NCBI RefSeq assembly: GCF_029910215.1
Contig: NZ_CP110396.1
Span: 2,170,001-2,234,000 of the forward strand
Direction of reading: 5' to 3'
DNA length: 64,000 nucleotides
Source: Paraburkholderia sp. D15
Lineage (GTDB): Bacteria; Pseudomonadota; Gammaproteobacteria; Burkholderiales; Burkholderiaceae
Made by a program: the position numbers and the translations under genes. Every line of letters begins with the position of its first letter. The stretch's first letter is position 1. The notes below the pieces were generated by a model. The model was not told where the DNA came from. It ran no database searches and saw only the letters and a list, made by a program, of their open reading frames with translations. Below are positions 1 through 9,494 of this stretch, in pieces.

Positions 1-411
1 GGCGCGCTGCTCGGCAACAAGTGCGTCGAAGCCCTGGGCATCGCGCCGGGCGACGCGCACAGTTACGGCAAGGCCGCGATCGTCGGCGAAGCGGGCGAGC
101 TCGAACACGCGGCCGCGATCCTGCACCCCAAGCTCGGCGCGCCGCTGCGCGTGGCGGTCGAGAAAGGCGCGGCGCTGGTGCCGTCGGCAAAGAAGATCGG
201 CACGCTCGGCACCGCGATCGACGTGCCGCTCGGGCACAAGGACGCCGCCTTCGTGCGTAGCCATTTCGATGCGATCGAAGCGCGCGTGTCCGACGCGCCG
301 CGCGCCAACGAGATCGTGGTAGCCGTCGCGGTCACGGCGTCGGGCCGGCCGCTGCCGCGCATCGGCGGCTTGCAGGCCAACGAAATCAAGGGCGAGGACG
401 GCTTGCGCTGA
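1..411 (+). CDS. DUF1185 (amino acid synthesis family) protein, 3' part
   Basis: The reading frame is open from the first base of the window and ends with TGA at 409-411, giving the last 136 residues of a protein whose start lies upstream. The C-terminus (VAVAVTASGRPLPRIGG followed by LQANEIKGEDG) matches what I know of the DUF1185 or amino acid synthesis family, small cytosolic proteins of about 190 residues with no established reaction. It is followed closely on the same strand by a Liv-type ABC transporter and N-heterocycle oxidation genes, so it probably belongs to that operon. The family assignment is from memory of the conserved C-terminal block; the function is unknown. Confidence 0.75.
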   Translation, partial: GALLGNKCVEALGIAPGDAHSYGKAAIVGEAGELEHAAAILHPKLGAPLRVAVEKGAALVPSAKKIGTLGTAIDVPLGHKDAAFVRSHFDAIEARVSDAPRANEIVVAVAVTASGRPLPRIGGLQANEIKGEDGLR

Positions 412-444
412 GTTAGCATTCGGGTATTTTTGCCGAGGGTCGCG

Positions 445-2406
445 ATGCTTTCGAATTTGCTGGTACAGCTGGTCAATGGACTCGCCGACGCGTCGACGCT
501 GTTTCTGGTCGCCGCCGGTTTGTCGTTGATCTTCGGCGTGACGCGCATCGTCAACTTTGCGCACGGCTCGTTCTATATGTTCGGCATCTACGTCGCGTAC
601 AGCATCGCGAGCCGGTTCGGCCACACCACGGGCGGCTTCTGGCTCTCGGTGCTGGCCGCCGCGCTGGTCGTCGCGGTGCTCGGCGCGCTGGTCGAGATCG
701 TCGTGCTGAGGCGGATCTATCAGGCGCCGGAACTGTTCCATCTGCTGGCGACCTTCGCGCTCGTGCTGATCTTTCGCGATGCCGCGCTGTGGCTGTGGGG
801 CCCGGAAGATCTGTTCGGCCCGCGCGCGCCGCATCTGGCGGGCGCGGTCGATTTTCTCGGCCATCCGCTGCCCACCTACGACATCGCGCTGATCGTGATC
901 GGCCCGGTCGTGCTGCTGCTGCTCTGGTATGCGTTGACGCGCACGCGCTGGGGCACGCTGGTGCGCGCCGCGACCCAGGACCGCGAGATGCTCGGCGCGC
1001 TCGGTATCAACCAGGCGTGGCTGTTCACCGGCGTGTTCTTCGTCGGCGCGTTTCTCGCCGGACTCGGCGGCGCGCTGCAAGGGCCGCGCATGTCGGCGAA
1101 CCTGTCGCTGGATCTGGAGACGATCGGCAATGCGTTCGTGGTGGTGGTGGTCGGCGGCATGGGTTCGATTCCCGGCGCGTTCGTCGCCGCGCTGATCATC
1201 GCGGAGATCAAGGCGTTGTGTATCGGCATCGGACACGTGACGATCTTCGGCATCGGTCTGTCGTTGAGCCGCTTTACGCTGGTCGCGGAATTCGTCGTGA
1301 TGGCGGTCGTGCTGGTGGTGCGTCCGTGGGGCCTGCTCGGCCGCGCCACCGCCGCGGTGCGCGGGATGGCGGCGCCGGAAGCGCCGTTGCGGCCGGCGGG
1401 CAAACGTCTGAAGTGGCTCGCCGCGATCGCATTGCTGGTGCTCGCGCTCGCGCCGCTCGCGGCCAACGCATTCCCGTATATGCCGGTGTTGCTGGTCGAG
1501 ATACTGATTGCCGTGCTGTTCGCCACAAGTCTGCATTTCATCATGGGGCCGGGCGGCATGCATTCGTTCGGTCATGCCGCGTACTTCGGCCTTGGTGCGT
1601 ACGGCGCCGCGTTGTTCCTCAAGGTGCTGAACCTGCCGATGGAAGCCGCGTTGTTGCTCGGCCCTCTGCTCGCCGTAGCCGGTGCGCTGGTGTTCGGCTG
1701 GTTCTGCGTCAGGCTTTCCGGCGTCTACCTCGCGATGCTGACGCTCGCGTTCGCGCAGATCGTCTGGTCGGTGGTGTTCCAGTGGGACGACGTGACCGGC
1801 GGCAGCAACGGCGTGCTCGGCTTGTGGCCGTCGAACTGGCTGTCGTCGCCGGTCGCGTTCTATTACCTGACGCTGGTGTGCGTGGTGATCGGCGTATGGC
1901 TGCTGCGCAGGATGCTGTTCTCGCCGCTCGGCTACGCGATGCGTGCGTCGCGCGATTCGGTGCTGCGCGCCGAGGCGATCGGCATCGACGTGAAGCGCGT
2001 GCAGTGGGCGGCGTTCGTGATCGCGTCGCTGTTCTGCGGGCTCGCCGGTTCGCTCTACGCCTTCTCCAAGGGGACGATCTCGCCGGAAGTGATCAGCGTG
2101 AGCCGTTCGGTGGATGGCCTCGTGATGGTGCTGCTCGGCGGCTTGCAGACGCTGACCGGTCCGATCGTCGGCGCGGCCGTGTTCACGTGGCTGCAGGACG
2201 CCGTCGCGCGGCAGACCGATTACTGGCAGGCGCTGCTGGGCCTCGCGATCCTGTTGCTGGTGATCGCGTTTCCGCAGGGCATCGTCGGCTTCGTTCGCGA
2301 GCGTTTCGGCGACGATGGCGCGGACCGCACCGACTCGGCCAATCTTCCTAGCGGCGGTGCGTCCGAACCGTCGCAACGCACGGCGGCGATCGAGGAGGGA
2401 CTATGA
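445..2406 (+). CDS. fused branched-chain amino acid type ABC permease (LivH-LivM in one chain)
   Basis: The product is about 653 residues and very hydrophobic. The first half (about residues 1-300) is LivH-like, with the family segment GLSLIFGVTRIVNFAHG. The second half (about 310-620) is LivM-like, with GGMHSFGHAAYFGLGAYGA and the later YAMRASRDSVLRAEAIGIDVKR coupling region. Normally these are two separate inner-membrane proteins that pair to form the channel; here they are one polypeptide. I place the start at ATG 445; an in-frame TTG at 430 is also possible. The stop overlaps the livG start (ATGA at 2403-2406), so the genes are translationally coupled. The substrate is unknown, but the downstream catabolic genes suggest an N-heterocycle or its amide. 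Confidence 0.9.
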   Translation: MLSNLLVQLVNGLADASTLFLVAAGLSLIFGVTRIVNFAHGSFYMFGIYVAYSIASRFGHTTGGFWLSVLAAALVVAVLGALVEIVVLRRIYQAPELFHLLATFALVLIFRDAALWLWGPEDLFGPRAPHLAGAVDFLGHPLPTYDIALIVIGPVVLLLLWYALTRTRWGTLVRAATQDREMLGALGINQAWLFTGVFFVGAFLAGLGGALQGPRMSANLSLDLETIGNAFVVVVVGGMGSIPGAFVAALIIAEIKALCIGIGHVTIFGIGLSLSRFTLVAEFVVMAVVLVVRPWGLLGRATAAVRGMAAPEAPLRPAGKRLKWLAAIALLVLALAPLAANAFPYMPVLLVEILIAVLFATSLHFIMGPGGMHSFGHAAYFGLGAYGAALFLKVLNLPMEAALLLGPLLAVAGALVFGWFCVRLSGVYLAMLTLAFAQIVWSVVFQWDDVTGGSNGVLGLWPSNWLSSPVAFYYLTLVCVVIGVWLLRRMLFSPLGYAMRASRDSVLRAEAIGIDVKRVQWAAFVIASLFCGLAGSLYAFSKGTISPEVISVSRSVDGLVMVLLGGLQTLTGPIVGAAVFTWLQDAVARQTDYWQALLGLAILLLVIAFPQGIVGFVRERFGDDGADRTDSANLPSGGASEPSQRTAAIEEGL

Positions 2407-3236
2407 GTCTGCTGCAAGTCTCCAACCTCAGCAAATCGTTCGGCGGCCTCAAAGCGGTCGACGACGTCTCGTTCAATCTCGAAGCAGGCCAACTGCTCGC
2501 GCTGCTCGGGCCGAACGGCGCGGGCAAGTCGACCTGCTTCAACATGGTCAACGGTCAGTTGCCGCCCTCGTCGGGTTCCATCCGGCTCGACGGTCAGGAA
2601 CTGGTCGGCATGCGGCCGCGCGACATCTGGCGTCTCGGCGTGGGCCGCACATTCCAGATCGCCGCGACCTTCAATTCGATGACCGTGCAGGAAAACGTGC
2701 AGATGGCGCTGGTGTCGCGCGAACGCAAAACCTTCGGCCTGTGGACGCCTGCAAGCTCGCGCCATGCCGGCGAAGCGCTGGCGTTGCTCGATCAGGTCGG
2801 CATGGCGGCGGATGCGCAGCGCGCGTGCGGCGTGCTCGCATACGGCGACGTGAAGCGCGTCGAACTCGCGATCGCGCTCGCCAACCGGCCGAAGCTGCTG
2901 CTGATGGACGAACCCACCGCCGGCATGGCGCCGAAGGAACGCAACGACTTGATGGCATTGACCAAGCGCCTCGTCGTCGAACACCGGATCGGCGTGCTGT
3001 TCACCGAGCACAGCATGGATGTCGTGTTCGCCTACGCCGATCGCATGATCGTGCTCGCGCGCGGCAAGCTGATCGCCGAGGGCGACGCCGACACGATCCG
3101 CAACGACGCCCGCGTGCAGGAGGTGTACTTCGGCACCGGCAAGACCTTCCAGCCGCGCGCGCCGCTGCACGAAGCGGCAGGCGCTGAACCCGGTGACGAT
3201 CACGCGAACAACCCGGGCCAGGGAGCGCTGCAATGA
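2403..3236 (+). CDS. livG: ABC transporter ATP-binding protein, LivG type
   Basis: The protein has 277 residues and powers the fused permease encoded just upstream. Walker A is GPNGAGKST near residue 37 and Walker B is LLLMDEPTAGM. The signature region reads LAYGDVKRVELA, the usual LivG variant of LSGGQ, and the H-loop is in FTEHSMDVV. The gene starts inside the stop of the permease gene and its own stop overlaps the start of livF, so the three form a tightly coupled unit. The C-terminal 25 residues or so extend beyond the usual LivG end. The family call is secure; the transported solute is inferred only from context. Confidence 0.93.
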   Translation: MSLLQVSNLSKSFGGLKAVDDVSFNLEAGQLLALLGPNGAGKSTCFNMVNGQLPPSSGSIRLDGQELVGMRPRDIWRLGVGRTFQIAATFNSMTVQENVQMALVSRERKTFGLWTPASSRHAGEALALLDQVGMAADAQRACGVLAYGDVKRVELAIALANRPKLLLMDEPTAGMAPKERNDLMALTKRLVVEHRIGVLFTEHSMDVVFAYADRMIVLARGKLIAEGDADTIRNDARVQEVYFGTGKTFQPRAPLHEAAGAEPGDDHANNPGQGALQ

Positions 3237-3946
3237 GCGAGCCGATGCTGAAAGTCTCCGGTCTCAACGCGTTCTATGGCCGCGCGCATATCCTGTTCGA
3301 CGTCGGCATCGAAGTCGGCCGTGGCGAGGTCGTGGCGCTGATGGGCCGCAACGGCGCCGGCAAATCGACCACGATGAAGGCGGTGATGGGCTTGCTGCCG
3401 CGTCGTCAGGGCGAAGTCACGTTTCGCGGCCAGAACATCGCCGCGTTGCCGCCGTACAAAATCGCGCGCCTCGGCATGGGCTTCGTGCCCGAAGACCGCC
3501 GCGTGTTCGCCGATCTCACGGTGATGGAAAACCTCGACGCCGGCCGTCAGCCGCCGCGCGAAGGCGCGCCGCAGTGGACGCCGGAAAAACTGTTCCGGCT
3601 CTTTCCGAATCTCGGCGAAATGCCCAGGCGCCCCGGCGGCCAGATGAGCGGCGGCGAGCAGCAGATGCTGACCGTGTCGCGCACGCTGATGGGCAATCCG
3701 TATCTGGTCCTGCTCGACGAACCGTCCGAAGGCGTTGCGCCCGTGATCGTCGAGCAGATGGCGAACATGATTCTCGAACTCAAGCGCGAAGGGCTGTCGA
3801 TTCTTTTGTCGGAACAGAATCTGCACTTCGCCGAGCTGGTCAGCGACCGCGCGTATGTGCTCGAAAAAGGGCAGATCCGTTTCAGCGGCACGATCGGCGA
3901 ACTCGCACGGAACGAAACAGTGAGGCGCGCTTATCTGAGCGTGTGA
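3233..3946 (+). CDS. livF: ABC transporter ATP-binding protein, LivF type
   Basis: This 237-residue protein is the second ATPase of the Liv-type importer. It shows Walker A GRNGAGKST, a near-canonical signature MSGGEQQMLTVSR, Walker B LVLLDEPSEGVAP and the Q-loop segment FVPEDRRVF, all in LivF order and spacing. It overlaps livG by four bases (ATGA at 3233-3236). A 58-base gap separates it from the amidohydrolase gene. It would act on the cytoplasmic face with LivG and the fused LivHM; the binding protein is probably the one encoded at 9495, after the oxidation genes. Confidence 0.93.
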   Translation: MSEPMLKVSGLNAFYGRAHILFDVGIEVGRGEVVALMGRNGAGKSTTMKAVMGLLPRRQGEVTFRGQNIAALPPYKIARLGMGFVPEDRRVFADLTVMENLDAGRQPPREGAPQWTPEKLFRLFPNLGEMPRRPGGQMSGGEQQMLTVSRTLMGNPYLVLLDEPSEGVAPVIVEQMANMILELKREGLSILLSEQNLHFAELVSDRAYVLEKGQIRFSGTIGELARNETVRRAYLSV

Positions 3947-4004
3947 TTCCATCGGCGCCGCGCAAGCACGGTAGTCGCGACGATCGTAACGAGAGGAGAA
4001 GCAG

Positions 4005-5204
4005 ATGGCGGCAGAGACGTTGACAGGCTTGTCGGGCAAGGTCGCGGTAACGAACATCGGGCTGCTGTTATCCGGCGACATCGACCGGCCGATTCTCGAC
4101 GCGACGACGCTGGTGATCGACGACGGCGTGATCGTCGCGATCGGCCAGGAGAAAGACTGCGATCTCGAAGGCGCGCGCACCACGGTCGATTGCAAGGGCA
4201 CGACGGTGGCGCCCGGTTTGATCGACTCGCACGTGCACCCGGTCTTCGGGGACTGGACGCCGCGACAGAATCAGATGGGCTGGATCGAATCGAATCTGAA
4301 CGGCGGCGTGACGACCATGATCTCGGCGGGCGAAGTGCATCTGCCCGGCCGTCCGAAAGACGTGCTCGGCGTGAAGGCGCTGGCCATCACCGCGCAGCGT
4401 TCGTTCGAGGGGATGCGCGGCGCGGGTGTCGGCGGCGGCGTGAAGGTCATGGCGGGAGCGCCGGTGATCGAGAAGGGCATGGTCGAGGAGGACTTCAAGG
4501 AGCTCTCGGAAGCGGGCGTGAAGCTGCTCGGCGAAGTCGGGCTCGGCAGCGTGAAGGGCGGCGAGGAAGCCGCGCAGATGGTCGCGTGGGCGCGCAAGTA
4601 CGGCATTCAGAGCACGATCCACACGGGCGGCCCGTCGATTCCTGGCTCCGGGCTGATCGATCGCGACGTGGTGCTCGCCGCCGACGCGGACGTGATCGGC
4701 CATATCAACGGCGGCCATACGTCGCTGTCGTACCGGCATGTCTGCGATCTGTGCGAGCAATCGACGCGCGCGCTGGAGATCGTCCACAACGGCAACGAAC
4801 GGATCGCGTTGCTGACCGCGCGGCATGCGATCGAATTGAAGTGTCCGCATCGCATCATCCTCGGCACCGATAGTCCGGCCGGCTCCGGCGTGCAGCCGCT
4901 CGGCATTCTGCGCATGATCGCGCTGATCGCCAGTCTCGCCGACGTCCCCGCCGAAATCGCCTTCTGTTTCGCGACGGGCAACACCGCGCGGCAACGCAAC
5001 CTGCGCCAGGGCTTGATCGAAGTGGGCCGTCCCGCCGATCTGGTGTTCATGGACCGCGCGCAGCACACGGCCGCCGACACGCTGCTGGAGAGCGTGCAGC
5101 TCGGCGACATTCCGGGCGTCGGCATGGTGATGATCGACGGTTTGATCCGCTGCCGCCGCAGCCGCAACACGCCGCCGGCGACCGACGTGCCGGTGGTGCT
5201 GTGA
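4005..5204 (+). CDS. enamidase-like cyclic amidohydrolase
   Basis: A 399-residue metal-dependent amidohydrolase preceded by a strong ribosome site (GAGGAG at 3993-3998). The metal-binding HxH lies in GLIDSHVHP (about residues 76 and 78). Several blocks, including TTMISAG, LPGRPKD, IHTGGPSIPGS, VIGHINGG and the C-terminal RSRNTPPA, match what I remember of the Eubacterium barkeri enamidase. That enzyme opens 6-oxo-1,4,5,6-tetrahydronicotinate to 2-formylglutarate in nicotinate fermentation. Here the gene sits between a Liv importer and a NicAB-type hydroxylase, so hydrolytic opening of a ring oxidised or reduced by its neighbours is likely. No ring-reducing enzyme is visible in the window, so the exact substrate is open. 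Confidence 0.82.
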   Translation: MAAETLTGLSGKVAVTNIGLLLSGDIDRPILDATTLVIDDGVIVAIGQEKDCDLEGARTTVDCKGTTVAPGLIDSHVHPVFGDWTPRQNQMGWIESNLNGGVTTMISAGEVHLPGRPKDVLGVKALAITAQRSFEGMRGAGVGGGVKVMAGAPVIEKGMVEEDFKELSEAGVKLLGEVGLGSVKGGEEAAQMVAWARKYGIQSTIHTGGPSIPGSGLIDRDVVLAADADVIGHINGGHTSLSYRHVCDLCEQSTRALEIVHNGNERIALLTARHAIELKCPHRIILGTDSPAGSGVQPLGILRMIALIASLADVPAEIAFCFATGNTARQRNLRQGLIEVGRPADLVFMDRAQHTAADTLLESVQLGDIPGVGMVMIDGLIRCRRSRNTPPATDVPVVL

Positions 5205-5217
5205 ACGCGCGACGCTC

Positions 5218-5736
5218 ATGAACCGCGCGACGCCGCTGACGCTGAACGTGAACGGCGCGACGCATCGCGTCGCCGCCGCTGCCGACACGCCGCTGCTGTA
5301 TCTGCTGCGTAACGACCTCGCGTTGAACGGCCCGAAGTTCGGTTGCGGGCTCGGCGAGTGCGGCGCCTGCACGGTGCTGCTCGACGGCGTGCCCACGCGC
5401 GCGTGCGTGACGACGGCGCGCGTCGCGCTCGGCCACGAGATCACCACGCTCGAAGGACTCGGCACGCGGGTCGCGCTGCATCCGGTGCAGCAGGCGTTCA
5501 TCGAGGAACAGGCCGCGCAGTGCGGCTATTGTCTGAACGGCATGATCATGACGGCCAAGGCGCTGCTCGATCGCGATCCGCATCCGGGCGTCGAGACGAT
5601 CCGGCGCGAGCTGTCGCGCAACCTGTGCCGCTGCGGCACGCACGTCGAGATCGTGCGCGCGGTGCAGCGTGCCGCCGAATTGCTGGCGGCGCAGCCCGCC
5701 GCGCAGTCGGCGGTGCATGAAGGAGTGCGCGCGTGA
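5218..5736 (+). CDS. 2Fe-2S subunit of a NicA/IorA-type molybdenum hydroxylase
   Basis: The 172-residue protein carries both expected clusters. The N-terminal plant-type cysteine block is in CGLGECGACTVLLDG, and the C-terminal helical pair is CGYCLNGMIM and NLCRCGTH. Length and motifs match the small subunits of nicotinate dehydrogenase (NicA) and isoquinoline 1-oxidoreductase (IorA), which pass electrons from the molybdenum site. It starts 13 bases after the amidohydrolase stop and overlaps the large subunit by four bases (GTGA at 5733-5736), so the two are expressed together. As in NicA and IorA there is no separate FAD subunit; electrons probably go to the haem domain of the partner. Confidence 0.9.
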   Translation: MNRATPLTLNVNGATHRVAAAADTPLLYLLRNDLALNGPKFGCGLGECGACTVLLDGVPTRACVTTARVALGHEITTLEGLGTRVALHPVQQAFIEEQAAQCGYCLNGMIMTAKALLDRDPHPGVETIRRELSRNLCRCGTHVEIVRAVQRAAELLAAQPAAQSAVHEGVRA

Positions 5737-8700
5737 CGGGCCCGGACTTCAGCGTCGATCGCCGCGCCGCGCCGCCGTCGCGCCGGCAGTTGTACGACGC
5801 GCGCAGCGTGCTGATCGTCACGCGGCCGCCGCAGGCGCCGGTGAAGCCGGCCATCGGTCAACCGGGCTCGCGCTCGTCGTTCGTGCCGACCGAGGCGGAC
5901 ATGTTCCTTGTGGTACGCGACGACGGCAGCGTGGTCGCGTTCAATGGCCACGTCGATCTCGGCACGGGTATCGGCACCGCGCTCGCGCAGATCGTCGCGG
6001 AAGAACTGGATGTGCCGTTGACGCGCGTGTCGATCGTGCTCGGCCATACGCGCGAAGCGCCGAACCAGGGGCCGACGATCGCCAGCGCCACGATCCAGAT
6101 TTCGTCGGTGCCGTTGCGTCAGGCTGCCGCGCAGGCGCGTCAGTATCTGCTCGCGCGGGCGGCGGCGCGCCTGCATGTCGAGGCCAGCGAGCTGGACGTA
6201 CGCGACGGCGTGATCTTCGTGCGTGGCGACGACGCGCGGGCCAGGGGCGTGGCGACTTACGCGGAACTGGTCGACGGTCAACGCGTGGAGTTGCAACTCG
6301 CCACCGATGCGCCGCTCAAATCGCCGGACGCCTACAAGGTGGTCGGCACCAGCGCGCCGCGGATCGACATTCCCGCGAAGGCCACCGGCGAGCTGAGCTT
6401 CGTGCACGACGTGCGCGTGCCGGGCATGCTGCATGGCCGCGTGGTGCGTCCGCCGTATGCGGGCGTCGCGCAGGGCGAGTTCATGGGCAACAGCCTGCAG
6501 CATGTCGACGAACATTCGGTCGACGACTTGCCCGGCATCGTGAAGGTCGTGGTGATCCGCGACTTCGTCGGCATCGTCGCCGAGCGCGAGGAGGTCGCGC
6601 AGCAGGCGGTCAAACGGCTCGACGTGCGCTGGAAACCGGTGGACGCCATGGACGGTTTGCCGCCGCTCGACACCAGCGACGAAGTGGAAGCTGCGTTGCG
6701 CGCGAATCCGGCCCAACGCCGTGATCTCGTGATCGAAGGCGACGTGGAGGCCGCGCTCGCGCAAGACCCGTCCCGCACGCTGGAACGCACCTACGTGTGG
6801 CCGTTTCAGATGCATGCGTCGATCGGACCATCGTGCGCGGTGGCCGACTATCGCGACGGCTCGCTGAAGGTGTGGTCGGGCACGCAGAATCCGCATTCGC
6901 TGCGCGCCGATCTCGCGCTGCTGCTGACGCTCGACGAGGCGCGCATCGAGATCGTGCGGATGGATGCGGCCGGCTGCTACGGCCGCAATTGCGCGGACGA
7001 CGTCGCCGCCGACGCCGCGTTGCTGTCGCGCGCGACGGGCAGTCCGGTGCGCGTGCAACTGTCGCGCGAGGACGAGCACGCGTGGGAGCCGAAAGGCGCC
7101 GCGCAATTGATGGACGTGCGCGGCGCGCTGAGTGCCGAGGGCGAACTCGCGGCGTACGACTTCGCGACGCGGTATCCGTCGAACGATGCGCCGACGCTGG
7201 CGTTGCTGCTCACCGGCACGATCTCCGCGCAGCCGCAGGTGTTCGAGATGGGCGACCGCACGGCGGTGCCGCCGTACGACTATCGCGCGATGCGCATCGT
7301 CTGCGACGACACGCCGCCGATCGTTCGCGCGTCGTGGCTGCGTGGCGTATCGGCCTTGCCGAACACGTTCGCGCACGAGTCGTTCGTCGACGAACTCGCG
7401 GAGCAGGCGGGCGTCGATCCGCTCGAATTCCGTCTGCGCCATCTCACCGATCCGCGTGCGGTGGATCTGGTCAAGGCCGTGGCCGACAAGGCCGGTTGGG
7501 AACCGCGTGGTGCCGCGCATGCGGAGGAGCGAAACCGGCAACGCGCCGAGCAGGAAGGCGACGTGCTGCGCGGCCGGGGCATTGCCTACGCGCGCTACGT
7601 GCACAGCAAATTTCCCGGCTTCGGCGCGGCGTGGTCCGCATGGGTCGCGGACGTCGAAGTGAATCGCCGCAGCGGCGAACTCGCGGTGACGCGCGTGGTG
7701 GTCGGCCAGGACACCGGCACGATGATCAACCCGGACGGCGTGCGCCATCAGATCCACGGCAACGTGATCCAGGCGACGAGCCGCGCGCTGAAGGAGCGCG
7801 TGACCTTCGGCGACAACGCGGTGACGAGCCAGGAGTGGGGCGCGTATCCAATCCTGACGTTCCGCGAGGTGCCGGTCATCGACGTGGTGATGATGCCGCG
7901 TCACGGCGAGCCGCCGATGGGCGCGGGCGAATCCGCGTCGCTGCCCGGCGCGGCGGCGATCGCCAATGCGCTGTACGACGCGACCGGCGTGCGCTTCCGG
8001 CGCCCGCCGTTCACGCCCGAGACGATCCGCGCGGCGCTCGCCGACGCGCAGGCGCAAGAGGCGTCGGCGCGCAGAAAGAAGCGGTGGCGGCTCGGCTTTC
8101 TCGGCGCCTTCGCGGCGGGCGCCGCGGGCTGGCTCGGCGCGTTGGCGCTGACGCCGGCGGCGATCGCACCGATCACGCCGCCGCTCGCGAGCAGCTTCGC
8201 GCCGGAGCTGATCGCGCGCGGCAAACTGCTCGCCGCGCTCGGCAATTGCGCGGTGTGCCACACCGCGCACAACGGCGTGCCGAACGCCGGCGGCAAACCG
8301 CTCGACACGCCGTTCGGCACGGTCTACAGCACCAATCTCACGCCGGACGGCCAGACCGGCATCGGCCACTGGTCGCTCGACGCGTTCATTCGCGCGATGC
8401 GGCAGGGCATCAGCCGCGATGGACATCGGCTGTATCCGGTGTTTCCGTACACGTCGTTCCAGAACACCTCCGACGACGACCTCAAGGCGCTCTACGCCTA
8501 TCTGATGGCGCAAACGCCGGTGCGCTCGCGTCCGCCGGAAACGAAGCTGCCGTTTCCGTTCGGCGTGCGTCCGCTGATGGCCGGGTGGAACGCGCTGTTT
8601 CTCGGGCGTACACGCTTCGATGCCCACGCCAATGCGACTGCAAACGCCAACGCAGCGCCGAGCGCGCAATGGAATCGCGGCGCGTATCTGGTGAATGGAC

Positions 8701-9401
8701 TCGGTCATTGCAGCGCCTGCCATACGCCGCGCAATGCGTTCGGCGCGGAGAAGAGCGGCGCGGCCTTCATGGGCGGCGGCCTCGCCGAAGGCTGGGAAGC
8801 GCCCGCGCTATCGGCGCTCTCCAACGCGCCGGTGCCCTGGAGCGAAGACGAACTGTTCCGCTATCTGCGCGATGGCCATGCGCCGCTGCACGGCGTCGCG
8901 GCGGGGCCGATGGCGCCGGTCATCGGCGATCTGGCCGCGCTGCCCGACAGCGACATTCGCGCGATGGCCACGTATCTGGCCTCGCTCAATCCGCTGGAAC
9001 CGAACGCCGATCCGCTAGCGACCGCGCGTCAATACGAACAGGCCAGCGCGATCACCGGTGCGCCCACGGGGCTCGGTGCGCGACTGTTCGACGGCGCGTG
9101 CGCCGCGTGTCATCACACCGGCAGCGGGCCGCAACTGTTCGGCGCGCACCCGTCGCTCGCGCTTAACACGAATCTGCACAGCGCGACGCCTGATAACCTG
9201 ATTCGCGTGATTCTGGACGGCATCGCCTCGCCGGCACGCCCCGAACTCGGTACGATGCCGGCTTACCGCGACAGTTTCAACGACGCCCAGGTCGCCGAAC
9301 TCGTGACCTGGCTGCGCGGCCAGTTCGCCGGCGGCAAGCCGGCCTGGCAGAACGTCGCGGCGAGCGTCGCACGGATTCGCGCGACGCCGCGGGCCGAGTA
9401 G
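5733..9401 (+). CDS. NicB-like molybdopterin hydroxylase fused to membrane-anchored triheme cytochrome c
   Basis: This 1222-residue protein starts with GTG after AAGGAG (5720-5725). Residues 1 to about 770 form the molybdopterin-binding large subunit of the IorB/NicB branch, ending with MGAGE at about 729-733, whose glutamate is the expected active-site base. A basic stretch and one hydrophobic helix follow (about 786-812). Then come three c-type haem sites: CAVCH at 839, CSACH at 993 and CAACH at 1123. The same architecture is known for Pseudomonas putida NicB, about 1190 residues, which hydroxylates nicotinate and donates electrons to the respiratory chain. There is no N-terminal signal peptide, so the catalytic part is presumably cytoplasmic and the haems periplasmic. 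The substrate is not proven to be nicotinate. Confidence 0.9.
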   Translation: MTGPDFSVDRRAAPPSRRQLYDARSVLIVTRPPQAPVKPAIGQPGSRSSFVPTEADMFLVVRDDGSVVAFNGHVDLGTGIGTALAQIVAEELDVPLTRVSIVLGHTREAPNQGPTIASATIQISSVPLRQAAAQARQYLLARAAARLHVEASELDVRDGVIFVRGDDARARGVATYAELVDGQRVELQLATDAPLKSPDAYKVVGTSAPRIDIPAKATGELSFVHDVRVPGMLHGRVVRPPYAGVAQGEFMGNSLQHVDEHSVDDLPGIVKVVVIRDFVGIVAEREEVAQQAVKRLDVRWKPVDAMDGLPPLDTSDEVEAALRANPAQRRDLVIEGDVEAALAQDPSRTLERTYVWPFQMHASIGPSCAVADYRDGSLKVWSGTQNPHSLRADLALLLTLDEARIEIVRMDAAGCYGRNCADDVAADAALLSRATGSPVRVQLSREDEHAWEPKGAAQLMDVRGALSAEGELAAYDFATRYPSNDAPTLALLLTGTISAQPQVFEMGDRTAVPPYDYRAMRIVCDDTPPIVRASWLRGVSALPNTFAHESFVDELAEQAGVDPLEFRLRHLTDPRAVDLVKAVADKAGWEPRGAAHAEERNRQRAEQEGDVLRGRGIAYARYVHSKFPGFGAAWSAWVADVEVNRRSGELAVTRVVVGQDTGTMINPDGVRHQIHGNVIQATSRALKERVTFGDNAVTSQEWGAYPILTFREVPVIDVVMMPRHGEPPMGAGESASLPGAAAIANALYDATGVRFRRPPFTPETIRAALADAQAQEASARRKKRWRLGFLGAFAAGAAGWLGALALTPAAIAPITPPLASSFAPELIARGKLLAALGNCAVCHTAHNGVPNAGGKPLDTPFGTVYSTNLTPDGQTGIGHWSLDAFIRAMRQGISRDGHRLYPVFPYTSFQNTSDDDLKALYAYLMAQTPVRSRPPETKLPFPFGVRPLMAGWNALFLGRTRFDAHANATANANAAPSAQWNRGAYLVNGLGHCSACHTPRNAFGAEKSGAAFMGGGLAEGWEAPALSALSNAPVPWSEDELFRYLRDGHAPLHGVAAGPMAPVIGDLAALPDSDIRAMATYLASLNPLEPNADPLATARQYEQASAITGAPTGLGARLFDGACAACHHTGSGPQLFGAHPSLALNTNLHSATPDNLIRVILDGIASPARPELGTMPAYRDSFNDAQVAELVTWLRGQFAGGKPAWQNVAASVARIRATPRAE

Positions 9402-9494
9402 CAGGCCGAATAGCAGGCCGCGGGCCGTAACCCGAACGAAGCTTCGATAACAAGTAACCGTATTCCCGCAATCCTTTTGATAACGGAGAAACGC

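Noticed and set aside
5526..8723. Very long open frame on the minus strand, over 1000 codons
   Set aside because: It lies opposite the NicB-like gene, has an Arg/His-rich composition typical of GC-rich antisense frames, and has no recognisable domain or ribosome site.
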